From Alphaproteobacteria bacterium (GTDB lineage Bacteria; Pseudomonadota; Alphaproteobacteria; Sphingomonadales; Sphingomonadaceae): a stretch of DNA of 64,000 bases. The notes beneath the pieces are model-generated. The model worked only from the letters and a program-made list of their open reading frames with translations, had not been told where the DNA came from and ran no database searches. The position numbers and the translations under genes were made by a program. Shown one piece after another: positions 1 to 8,011 of this stretch; the first letter of the stretch is position 1, and each line of letters begins with the position of its first letter. The stretch lies in assembly GCA_030430365.1 (NCBI GenBank), contig JAUIFP010000004.1, positions 1-64,000 on the forward strand. The letters are read 5' to 3'.

Positions 1-35
1 CCTTTGGCAATGAACTCCTTGAATTCCTTGAGCAC
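1..35 (-). CDS. mscL: Large-conductance mechanosensitive channel MscL, N-terminal end only (partial)
   Basis: The first 35 bases, read on the minus strand, encode a start followed by LKEFKEFIAK, the typical N-terminal amphipathic helix of MscL, the stretch-activated inner-membrane channel that releases solutes on hypo-osmotic shock. The GTG start at 35 is chosen because a perfect AGGAGG lies 7 nt upstream (43-48). An in-frame ATG at 62 has no comparable ribosome site. The rest of the gene is outside the window. It is transcribed divergently from lemA. Only 11 codons are visible, so the call rests on a short but characteristic match. Confidence 0.72.
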   Translation of the reverse strand, partial: MLKEFKEFIAK

Positions 36-195
36 GAACGTCCCTCCTGTTTCGATTTTCATCTCAGACTTGCCACGGCCTTCCTCCCGTAACAAGCGCG
101 GCTCAGGTGCTATCCTTGAAAGCCAACATCTGCATGCTACCTTGGCAATTGCTGAGACCTTCCGCCAATGCGGATGGAGACGGAGAGACGACATC

Positions 196-879
196 ATGAC
201 CAATTCGCTCGCCAGGGGCATTATGCGCGTGGCCATTCTTGCATTTGCTTCGCTCGGGCTCGCTTCATGCGGGATCAACAGCATCCCAACCAAGGAAGAA
301 GCAGCAAACGCCCAATGGGGCGCCGTACAGAGCGCCTATCAGCGCAGGGCGGACTTGATCCCCAATCTGGTCGAAACGGTTAGGGGAGCGGCCGGATCCG
401 AAAACGAGATCCTGAGCAATGTCGTCGATGCGCGCGCCCGCGCGACCTCGATTAACATCACGACGGATGATCTTTCCAACCCGGAGGAATTCCAGAAATT
501 CCAGTCCGCGCAGAACCAGTTGACCCAGGCGCTGGGCCAGCTGCGTACCGTGGTCGAGAATTACCCGCAGTTGCAGAGCCAGGGGCGCTTTGCCGATCTG
601 ATGACAGCGCTGGAAGGCACCGAAAACCAGATCAATACCGAACGCATGCGGTTCAATGAACGGGCGCAGGAATACAATACCGAGATCCGGACCTTCCCTT
701 CGATCATCGGCGCCAAGATCATCTATGGTTCGGACCCGATGGAGTATTTCAGCGCGGAAGAAGGCGCAGAAGTTGCACCGGATGTCGATTTCGGCAGCAT
801 GTCGGGCTCTACGCCTGAAGCTGCCAACGACAATGCGGACGAACCGGCAGCTGCGCCTGCCGGCGCCGCAGGAAATTGA
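196..879 (+). CDS. lemA: LemA family lipoprotein
   Basis: This is a 227-residue LemA-family protein. LemA proteins are membrane-anchored helical-bundle proteins of uncertain function that often accompany TPM-domain proteins, as here. The N-terminus is a lipoprotein signal with lipobox LASC (Cys at about residue 25), followed by the conserved LemA segment WGAVQSAYQRRADLIPNLVE and long helices. The C-terminus, after about residue 190, is Ala/Glu/Pro-rich and probably disordered. The ATG at 196 is preferred over an upstream in-frame ATG at 4 because the signal peptide begins there and GGAGA lies shortly upstream. It is the first gene of a run with three TPM-domain genes, and its stop overlaps the next gene region. 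Confidence 0.9.
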   Translation: MTNSLARGIMRVAILAFASLGLASCGINSIPTKEEAANAQWGAVQSAYQRRADLIPNLVETVRGAAGSENEILSNVVDARARATSINITTDDLSNPEEFQKFQSAQNQLTQALGQLRTVVENYPQLQSQGRFADLMTALEGTENQINTERMRFNERAQEYNTEIRTFPSIIGAKIIYGSDPMEYFSAEEGAEVAPDVDFGSMSGSTPEAANDNADEPAAAPAGAAGN

Positions 880-893
880 GGCCCACAATCCAG

Positions 894-1457
894 ATGGGGC
901 CGGCAGCGCCTGGTAAGGCATTGGCCAGGCAGATTGCGCTTGGCGCAGTCGTGCCCGTCCTCGCCCTGACAGGGTGCAGCAAAGAGGCTCCCGCAGCTGC
1001 ACCAGCCAAGCTGGTTGCGGACGAAGCGGACATTCTGCCATCGGCGATGGAGGCATCGCTGGACCAGAGGCTGCGGGCCTATTTCGAGAATTCCGGCAAC
1101 GCTGTCCTCGTCGCTTCGGCCCCTTCGCTGGGCGACAATTCGATTGAAGACCTTGCCAAGGATACTCTGGGGAATTGGGAAGGCGGCGACGCAATCGCGC
1201 AGCGCGGGCTGCTGCTGCTGATTGCCCCTTCCGAACGCCTCGTCAGAATTGAAGTCGGATGCGCGCTGGAATCCGTGATCACGAAAGAAGCTGCCGCCGA
1301 TGTGATCGAAGACAATATCCTGCCGCACTTCTCCCAGGGCGATATGGCACGCGGCACGATGACCGGTGCCGAGATGCTGGTCACCCGGCTCGAGAGCCAG
1401 CCTGCCCCCGAACAACCGGCAGCAGCCTGTGCTGCTGCGGAGAAAGACGCAGAGTGA
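894..1457 (+). CDS. TPM-domain (DUF477/YgcG-like) lipoprotein
   Basis: A 187-residue secreted lipoprotein with signal peptide and lipobox LTGC, then one TPM domain (about residues 40-165). TPM domains occur in phosphatase-like and photosystem-repair proteins, and their role in bacteria is unclear. Visible family features are the DEADILP start of the domain, the central RGLLLLIAPSERLVRIEVG strand pair and the DNILPHFSQGD segment. The tail is Ala/Pro/Glu-rich. ATG 894 has GAGG 11 nt upstream. A TTG at 876 overlapping the lemA stop is an alternative start. The stop overlaps the GTG start of the next TPM gene. The protein is shorter than its downstream paralogue and lacks the membrane segment and glycine-rich tail. 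Confidence 0.8.
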   Translation: MGPAAPGKALARQIALGAVVPVLALTGCSKEAPAAAPAKLVADEADILPSAMEASLDQRLRAYFENSGNAVLVASAPSLGDNSIEDLAKDTLGNWEGGDAIAQRGLLLLIAPSERLVRIEVGCALESVITKEAAADVIEDNILPHFSQGDMARGTMTGAEMLVTRLESQPAPEQPAAACAAAEKDAE

Positions 1458-2275
1458 GACAATTGAAGGCGATCTTCGCCATCGTTCTGGCCGCTTTCGC
1501 CGTGCTTGCCGCACCGGCAAGCGCTGCCTATCCGGAGCGCCCCACCGGGCCCATCTATGACGGGGCGAATGTCATCGACGATGCACAGGAAGCAGCGCTC
1601 GACGCCCGCCTGCGAGAATATAACGAACGCACCGGCCGCGCCGTGATCGTCGCTACGGTTTCGAGCCTGGATGGAGAGGCAATCGAAAGATACGCAACCA
1701 AGCTCTTCGAAACATGGGGAATTGGCGGTGCCGAGCGTGACGCAGGCGTACTTCTGCTGGTCGCCCCGAATGAACGCAAAGTGCGGATCGAGGTCGGATA
1801 CGGCCTGCACCCCTACATCACGGACATTCTTTCCGGCCGGATCATTCGCGGTGAGATCACACCCCGCTTCCGGGCCGGCGACATGACCGCCGGGATCATT
1901 GCCGGCGTCGATGCAATCGTCACTCAGCTGGATCGGAGCCCGGAGGACGCCAGAGCCATTGCCGAGGCGGCTGAAGCGGCAGAACAGAGCCGGGCTACCG
2001 GCCGGGAGGCAAGCTTTGGCAGCGTATTGTTCTGGATCGTCATCATCGTGTTTTTCATGCTCATGTTCGGGCGCGGCGGCCGACGCGGCCGTGGCCGCGG
2101 TCGGCGTTTCCACCGGGGCGGCATTGCCCCGGTCGTCCTGTGGGGCGCCGGCAGCGCCCTGGGAGGCGGTAGAGGCGGCGGCTTCGGTGGGGGAGGCTTC
2201 GGTGGCGGCGGAGGCGGCTTCGGAGGCTTCGGCGGCGGTATGTCCGGCGGCGGCGGCGCGAGCGGGAGCTGGTGA
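1454..2275 (+). CDS. TPM-domain membrane protein with glycine-rich tail (YgcG family)
   Basis: A 273-residue protein with a cleavable signal peptide ending around APASA, a TPM domain (about residues 27-160, with the conserved GVLLLVAPNERKVRIEVGYG stretch), a hydrophobic membrane segment (about 190-210), a short Arg-rich stretch and a C-terminal tail made almost entirely of Gly with Phe and Ser. This is the classical YgcG layout and the usual LemA partner. The GTG at 1454 is chosen because it overlaps the previous stop (GTGA) with GGAGA about 10 nt upstream, and because the signal peptide starts immediately. The tail likely lies outside the domain core on the periplasmic or cytoplasmic face; the topology is not certain. 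Confidence 0.87.
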   Translation: MRQLKAIFAIVLAAFAVLAAPASAAYPERPTGPIYDGANVIDDAQEAALDARLREYNERTGRAVIVATVSSLDGEAIERYATKLFETWGIGGAERDAGVLLLVAPNERKVRIEVGYGLHPYITDILSGRIIRGEITPRFRAGDMTAGIIAGVDAIVTQLDRSPEDARAIAEAAEAAEQSRATGREASFGSVLFWIVIIVFFMLMFGRGGRRGRGRGRRFHRGGIAPVVLWGAGSALGGGRGGGFGGGGFGGGGGGFGGFGGGMSGGGGASGSW

Positions 2276-2283
2276 GCTAGAGC

Positions 2284-2967
2284 ATGGCTAAACCCATCTA
2301 TCTGAACAAAGCCGAACACCGGCAGGTGAGCGACGCGGTGGCAGCCGCGGAGGCGCAGACTTCGGGCGAAATCGTGACGATCATTGCCGACCGCTCCGAC
2401 GGATATGCCGATGTTGCCCTCGCCTGGTCCATTTTTGCGGCCTTTACGGCCATCGCTGTGTTCGCCGCCATTCCGCACGTCTATCTGGACAATATCGACT
2501 GGCTGCTCGGCTATTGGGGCCACGATTGGACTTTCTGGGAAGTCCTGACGCTGGCGCTGGGCTTCGGTGTGACGAAATTCGTCGCCGTGTTCCTGATCCA
2601 GCTTTACCAGCCGCTCAAGTTCTGGCTGATCCCCGGTCTGCTGAAGTCGGCGCGTGTGCGCGAACGTGCCATTTCCTTTTTCAAGGTGGGCGCCGAACGG
2701 CGGACGCATGGCCGCACCGGAATCCTGATCTATCTTTCGATGCGCGAACACCGCGCCGAAATCGTGGCCGACGATGCGATCGCCGACAAGGTTGACCCCG
2801 AGGTGTGGGGCAATGCCATGGCCGACATGCTGGAAGAGATCAAACAGGGCCATTTGGCTGCGGGCATGGTTGCCGGTATCGGCGATGTCGGAGCGATCCT
2901 GGCCGAACACTTCCCGCGCGAAGAAGACGATCAAAACGAACTGCCCGACCGGCTGATAGAGGTGTGA
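2284..2967 (+). CDS. TPM-domain membrane protein
   Basis: The third TPM-type protein in a row, 227 residues. It has no signal peptide. A TPM-like N-terminal part (SGEIVTIIADRSDGY) is interrupted by two hydrophobic segments (about residues 42-62 and 85-110) before the C-terminal half resumes with the family motif TGILIYLSMREHRAEIVADD. This split arrangement is known in TPM-domain membrane proteins. It lies 8 nt after the preceding gene and is followed directly by a NUDIX gene, so all five genes probably form one transcript. Function is unknown beyond the family; a role in envelope maintenance together with LemA is an inference. Confidence 0.82.
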   Translation: MAKPIYLNKAEHRQVSDAVAAAEAQTSGEIVTIIADRSDGYADVALAWSIFAAFTAIAVFAAIPHVYLDNIDWLLGYWGHDWTFWEVLTLALGFGVTKFVAVFLIQLYQPLKFWLIPGLLKSARVRERAISFFKVGAERRTHGRTGILIYLSMREHRAEIVADDAIADKVDPEVWGNAMADMLEEIKQGHLAAGMVAGIGDVGAILAEHFPREEDDQNELPDRLIEV

Positions 2968-2969
2968 CC

Positions 2970-3533
2970 TTGAACACTCGCGAGATTACCTGTCCGGACG
3001 CAGATGCGCCGGAAGAAATCCGCTGGCAGGGCGATTTCATCGCCGCGAAGACACGCGGGCGCTGGGAATATGTCAGCCGCACGCGCGGCATCGGTGCCGC
3101 CGTTATTCTGGCCCTGGATGAAGCCCGGCAGGGTGAGCGCGATGTCCTGCTGGTGGAGCAATACCGCGTTCCCCTAGGCAGCTATTGCCTGGAATTGCCC
3201 GCTGGCCTTGTCGGAGACGATGAAGGCGCCGATGGCGAACTGGCGCTGGAGGCTGCCCAGCGTGAGCTGGAAGAGGAAACCGGTTACCGGGCCGAGCATT
3301 GGGAAAACCTGGGTCAATTCCATTCCTCGCCCGGCATGGTGAGCGAAAGCTTTACATTGTTGAAAGCGACCGGCCTGACCAAGGTTGGCGAAGGCGGCGG
3401 TACGCATGGTGAGGATATCATCGTGCACCGCGTTCCGTTGGCGGAAATCGCGCAGGTCATTGGCGAAAACCGGGAACGCGGCACGGCCATCGATGTCAAG
3501 CTGATGCTACTGCTGGCAGAAACGATCCTCTAG
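2970..3533 (+). CDS. NUDIX hydrolase, ADP-ribose pyrophosphatase type
   Basis: A 187-residue NUDIX hydrolase. The Nudix box ends in REL-EEETGY (about residues 98-106) and follows an ELPAG motif, the arrangement of ADP-ribose and nucleoside-diphosphate-sugar pyrophosphatases, which cleave NDP-X to NMP and X-phosphate using Mg2+. The TTG at 2970 is chosen because GAGG lies 7 nt upstream. A GTG at 2964 overlapping the previous stop is the alternative but has no room for a ribosome site. It is the last gene of the lemA/TPM run and converges on the small lipoprotein gene. A weak CCCTC/GAGGG hairpin lies in the 31-nt convergent gap. Confidence 0.87.
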   Translation: MNTREITCPDADAPEEIRWQGDFIAAKTRGRWEYVSRTRGIGAAVILALDEARQGERDVLLVEQYRVPLGSYCLELPAGLVGDDEGADGELALEAAQRELEEETGYRAEHWENLGQFHSSPGMVSESFTLLKATGLTKVGEGGGTHGEDIIVHRVPLAEIAQVIGENRERGTAIDVKLMLLLAETIL

Positions 3534-3564
3534 CCCCTCAATGGCGTAAGAGGGCAGCAAACGC

Positions 3565-3774
3565 TCATTCGGGCTCAGGCGCCGTCGCAGGCTCTTGGCT
3601 GTCCTCCATGTCCTGCTTTTCCTGCATCCTGAGGTCGATCTCCTGCTCGATCGCCTTAGCTTGCTCCTCCAGCCGCGATTTCTGCTCTGCGAAACTCTCG
3701 TCGAAATTGGGCTCTTCACTGCATGCTGCCAGGCCCATGGCGATCAAGATCGGAAAACCAGGGCGTACACGCAT
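3565..3774 (-). CDS. Small lipoprotein, Glu/Gln-rich
   Basis: A 69-residue protein with a lipoprotein signal and lipobox LAAC (Cys about residue 18), then a short charged helix rich in Glu, Gln and Lys, probably coiled coil, ending in an acidic, proline-containing tail. The ATG lies 2 nt after the tamB stop, so it is the third gene of the tamA-tamB transcript and probably a periplasmic lipoprotein made with the Tam machinery. I recognise no family. Translational coupling to tamB is likely from the spacing. It could be a small envelope accessory factor, but nothing in the sequence proves it. Confidence 0.7.
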   Translation of the reverse strand: MRVRPGFPILIAMGLAACSEEPNFDESFAEQKSRLEEQAKAIEQEIDLRMQEKQDMEDSQEPATAPEPE

Positions 3775-3775
3775 C

Positions 3776-6700
3776 TCAATAATCCTTGCGGTATTGCAGA
3801 TTGACGTTCGAGGTTCCGAAGCTGCCCACCTGGCTCAGGATCGACAATGCAGGCGTAAGGCTGATTTCCAGCTGGGTGGCAGTGAAGCCCCGCGTATCGG
3901 TGACGATCTCCACATAGACATCGTTGGAGATATATTTGCCCACAGCCACGGAAGTCCCCTGCCCGCTCGCCTCGTCGCCGTCCACGATCCGCAAGCGGTC
4001 GATGCCCGCCGCAGACTGCAAGACGCCGAGAGGATTCAGGCCGCCCCCCTTCCCGCGCAGCGCATTGACCGAGGCAGCAAGCTGGACGGCCTGCACAGCC
4101 GACAACTCGCCGATCGAATTGCCGAACAGGATACGCGCCATGATCTCGTCTTGCGGAAGCGAGGGCGTCGAGCTGAAACTTACAATGGGGTCCGTCGCCG
4201 AGCCGCTGAGATTGACCGAGATGTTCACTCCGTCCACTTCGCCCACGGCAGAAATCGCCAGCGTTGGATTGGTCGGATCCCCGTCATTGAAGCGCAGACG
4301 GCCGCCTTCCTGCAACTCGAAGCTGCGGCCTGCAAAGCCAAGCGTACCGCGGATCAGTTCGATCCCGCCCAGCACGCGCGGATTACCAGTGGTCCCGCGC
4401 AGCTGAATGTCTGCCGACCACTCTGATTCCATGCCCATACCGCTGACATAGACCCGGTCATCGGCCACGATATCGACTTCCAGACGCCAATCCCGCGGAA
4501 CGCTGGATACAGCCCCCATCTCGGATTCTGCCGCGGCCTTACGTTCGCGCGCCAGCTGCGCCTCGTTCGATTTGCGGCGAATTCCGCTGAGTGTTTTCAC
4601 CTCGGCAGAACCTTGCCTGACAATGCGGTAACGCGTTTCCGGCAGGCGGATCGTGCCCTGGATAAGAGCAGGCTGATCGGGATTGTTGACCACGCTCACC
4701 GTCCCGGTGGCGCGCGTCGCCATGCCCTGATTGTCAGCGAGCTGAGCATTCTCCAGCTCGAGATCGAGCTGAACCGGATAGCCCTTGTCGCTGGAAAGAC
4801 TGACGAAACCGCTACCCGAAACTGTGCCGTCTCCGGCCTTGGCCGTCAGTTCCGTGACCTCCAGGCGATCATTGGAAAATGTGCCGCGCACGCGCATCTG
4901 CGTCAGCCTCGTGCCGAAGCTGTCATTCGCATATGTCAGATCGTTGGCGCGGACGACGCCGCTCAAAACCGGCCTTTGAACCTGTCCCGAAAAATCCGCC
5001 GCAATGCCTATCGCGCCGGTCAAATGCTGGTCCGGCAAAGCAGCAAGCGAGAACAGCGTGCTGGCTGGCCCGTTATAGCGCATGCCGCCCTGCAGCGGGG
5101 CAGCGAACAGACGTGTCTGCCATGCTCCGCTTTCCGGGCCCAGCGGCCGCAGATCGACCTGAAGATGGCCGATGGCCGTATCGTGCCGTTCGAAGATTGC
5201 GCGCATGTTTCCGCCGTCCGGCAGCAAACGGCCCACCAATTTGACATCCACAGGCTGACTGACGGATGCGAGGCCGGTACGCGTGAAATCGGCAATGGTT
5301 AAACGCGCATCGGCGCTGGGGAATGCATTTCCTTTCTGTTCGAAGTCCAAACTGCCGGAAATCTTCCCGCCAAGCCCGAGCTCGGGCAGAACCGGGCGCA
5401 GAATATCCAGGTCGACCGCCGCAATTCTGCTCTGAAGCAGCAGGTCCTCGCCATAATGACCGGCAAGTTGGATGCTCCCATCGCGCAGGCGCAGCCTTGT
5501 GGGGAGAAGTTCGTATTCGCCATCCGACGGATCGATCCGAGCCGGCTCTATCGTCCTGAAACCAATCCCCGCTGCGTGGCCGCGCAGGGCGATACGCCAA
5601 AGATCGGGTGTCATGCTGGCATTCGCAGCGAGGTCGAAACTGGAATACCGGCTGCCATTGAGCAGCAGCTGGGCCGAGCCGCTGCCTCCCCGATAGTCGA
5701 GCTTCGCCCGAGCGCGCGCTATATCCAGATCGTTCAACGAGAAATTCGCGAGCTGCATATCGGCCTGCACTTGCGGCCGATCATACAATGTCACGTCTGC
5801 GTCGATAATCGCCCGCCCGATCGTGAGACCCGCAGCGCCCGGCAGCTGCGCATTTTGCGCTCTGAGGGCAATCACCGCACGCTGGAATTCATTCTCAGCC
5901 AGCAGCTTGGCCTCGCCCTCAATTCCCGATCCGCTGGCCGTGAGCGTGCCCGTAAAAGGTCCGGCAGCGCTCTGCTCAAGACGCCCGGCGAAATCCAGTC
6001 CGGCAAATTTGGCACGATCGACATCGATCGTGAGAGGGCCCTCACCGGACAGTATTGTGAGCTCCGCATCCAGCGGTCCATAATCACTGTCACCCGTCGC
6101 TGCGAAGCTGTAGCCCTGCCCTGTCCCGCGCAGCTCTGCGCGCAGCCCAGCGAGCCCGATGCCAAGCCCCGGCCTTTCGGCCTGAACTATTACGACAGGC
6201 TCATCGACCGTGCCATCGATGTCGAGCGCGAGAGGGCCATAACGGTCAGAGACACCCTGCCCTTGGAAGCTCATGGTGCCATCGACGCCGTAGCTTCCGC
6301 TGCCGTCGGTCAGGCGGAATTCCGGGGCTGCAATCCGAACGTTTGAAACACGCACTGTGCCTTCGCTGTCATAGACGACATTGCTGGAGATAAGCCCGTC
6401 GCCGCCAAGGAAATCGCGCGCCGTACTGTTGAATATCTCGCGGCTTCGTGCCGTCACGCTCCCTTCGATCGCAATGCCGGTTCGGTCACGCTTCAGATCG
6501 AACTGGCTTGTAACATCGAAGCGCCCGACACTCGCAATCTCGTAGTTTCCGACCCGCCCGTTCAGACCGCCAGTGTAGAGCCCGGTTGATGTGTCCGCCA
6601 CGAGGACCGCAATGGCATCGATCTTGTCCGAACGGATAGCCAGATTGTCGGATAGAATGCGAGAGCCCTGGATCGCCAGGTCGCCGTCGATACGGATATT

Positions 6701-8011
6701 GGTAAGCAGCTGACCCGCGGCTGCATCAAGGCCGGAAATCCGTTCCGCCCGTGCCTGCACGGGAACCAGAATGACTTCTCCATCTGTCGTGGCGTCGCCC
6801 TGGGCACGCAAGCCAACGATCGCCGTGCCGTCGAAGCCCAGCCGCGCCGCGGAAATATCATAGGTGGCGGCTGGCGCGGAGAAATCGCCGTCGAGCGAAA
6901 CCTTGGCCACCACATCCTGGCCAGAGATGCCGGGTGCCATCGCAGACGGGCGCAGAAGCCGAAATTCGGCGGCGAACCCGTTGAATCGATTTGCGCCAAA
7001 ATCGACGATGCCGGTCGTCGCGAGTTCGAAATTTTCATTGTCGATCCGGCTCTGAATGTCGGCCCTGCTTCCATCCACTTTCGCCGAGAGATCGATATCG
7101 GTTGGCTGGGCCAGCATGTTGGCACTGGTGCCTTCCATCAGCAGCCCCGGCCTGACATGCCCTCGTGCCGCGACTGTTCCGTCGCGCGCAGTCAGCAGCA
7201 GACCGGCCAGTTCGTCATTGCCGTAATAGGCGTCGAACCGGCCATCCCATTTGTTCCAATCGCCCTCGCCCCGCAAGGAAGCCCGGACCGGTGCTTCCTT
7301 GCCGGTCACTTCCGCAAGCAAGCCGTCGGACGGGGCCGTCAGATCGAGCGAGATATCGAGCCGCTCACGCTCGGGCAGAGCGTCGACTTTCAGAACCAGG
7401 CGGTCGCCACCCGTAATGTCCGGCCCGCTCAGCGCGCGCGCATCGGCAGAAAGCTGCACTTGCCGATCGGCAATGTGTGCCGTTCCAGCCAGGCTTACGC
7501 GGTGACGCTTTCCGGTGACGGCAGGATCGATTTCCAGCCGTCCGACCGCAAGCTGGCCAATATCGATATCGATGTCCGGGATGAGCGGCCCTTCCGACTG
7601 GGTCTCCTTGAATTGAGGAGTGCGCTCCAATCGGGCGAACGGCACGGAGAGAGAGCGGACATCGATATGGTTGAAGAGATAGGCGAAGGGCCGCCAATCA
7701 AGCTCGGCCTCCGGAATGGTAAGGAAATCGCCTTCGGGATCGCCAAGCACAAAATCGTGCAAGCTCATCTCGCTGTAAATGGAGCCGCCGATCCTGCCGA
7801 CCGAGATGGTCATGCCATTCTCTAGCTCTATTCCCGAGATTTGCTTTGCGATGAAGCGGTGGCCGCTCTGGCTGTCGAGCCAGATCAGCCCTGCAACGAT
7901 CAGCAATACGATGCCGAGCAGCACACCCGCCAGAACGCGCCATACGCGGCTCCAGCCGCGCCTGTCTGCGCCCTGTGTCTCTTCGACGTCCAGATCCGTA
8001 TCGTCAGCCAT
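3776..8011 (-). CDS. tamB: Translocation and assembly module protein TamB
   Basis: A 1411-residue TamB/DUF490 (AsmA-like) protein. It has an N-terminal inner-membrane anchor (about residues 25-45), then a very long repetitive beta-rich region that forms the periplasm-spanning lipid-channelling groove, and the conserved DUF490 C-terminus (about residues 1050-1411), including ELIRGTLGFAGRSFELQEGG, a hallmark of the family. TamB works with the outer-membrane protein TamA in outer-membrane protein assembly and phospholipid transport. The start ATG overlaps the tamA stop (TGATG), and a small lipoprotein gene follows. Length and order match the usual alphaproteobacterial tamA-tamB pair. Confidence 0.92.
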   Translation of the reverse strand: MADDTDLDVEETQGADRRGWSRVWRVLAGVLLGIVLLIVAGLIWLDSQSGHRFIAKQISGIELENGMTISVGRIGGSIYSEMSLHDFVLGDPEGDFLTIPEAELDWRPFAYLFNHIDVRSLSVPFARLERTPQFKETQSEGPLIPDIDIDIGQLAVGRLEIDPAVTGKRHRVSLAGTAHIADRQVQLSADARALSGPDITGGDRLVLKVDALPERERLDISLDLTAPSDGLLAEVTGKEAPVRASLRGEGDWNKWDGRFDAYYGNDELAGLLLTARDGTVAARGHVRPGLLMEGTSANMLAQPTDIDLSAKVDGSRADIQSRIDNENFELATTGIVDFGANRFNGFAAEFRLLRPSAMAPGISGQDVVAKVSLDGDFSAPAATYDISAARLGFDGTAIVGLRAQGDATTDGEVILVPVQARAERISGLDAAAGQLLTNIRIDGDLAIQGSRILSDNLAIRSDKIDAIAVLVADTSTGLYTGGLNGRVGNYEIASVGRFDVTSQFDLKRDRTGIAIEGSVTARSREIFNSTARDFLGGDGLISSNVVYDSEGTVRVSNVRIAAPEFRLTDGSGSYGVDGTMSFQGQGVSDRYGPLALDIDGTVDEPVVIVQAERPGLGIGLAGLRAELRGTGQGYSFAATGDSDYGPLDAELTILSGEGPLTIDVDRAKFAGLDFAGRLEQSAAGPFTGTLTASGSGIEGEAKLLAENEFQRAVIALRAQNAQLPGAAGLTIGRAIIDADVTLYDRPQVQADMQLANFSLNDLDIARARAKLDYRGGSGSAQLLLNGSRYSSFDLAANASMTPDLWRIALRGHAAGIGFRTIEPARIDPSDGEYELLPTRLRLRDGSIQLAGHYGEDLLLQSRIAAVDLDILRPVLPELGLGGKISGSLDFEQKGNAFPSADARLTIADFTRTGLASVSQPVDVKLVGRLLPDGGNMRAIFERHDTAIGHLQVDLRPLGPESGAWQTRLFAAPLQGGMRYNGPASTLFSLAALPDQHLTGAIGIAADFSGQVQRPVLSGVVRANDLTYANDSFGTRLTQMRVRGTFSNDRLEVTELTAKAGDGTVSGSGFVSLSSDKGYPVQLDLELENAQLADNQGMATRATGTVSVVNNPDQPALIQGTIRLPETRYRIVRQGSAEVKTLSGIRRKSNEAQLARERKAAAESEMGAVSSVPRDWRLEVDIVADDRVYVSGMGMESEWSADIQLRGTTGNPRVLGGIELIRGTLGFAGRSFELQEGGRLRFNDGDPTNPTLAISAVGEVDGVNISVNLSGSATDPIVSFSSTPSLPQDEIMARILFGNSIGELSAVQAVQLAASVNALRGKGGGLNPLGVLQSAAGIDRLRIVDGDEASGQGTSVAVGKYISNDVYVEIVTDTRGFTATQLEISLTPALSILSQVGSFGTSNVNLQYRKDY

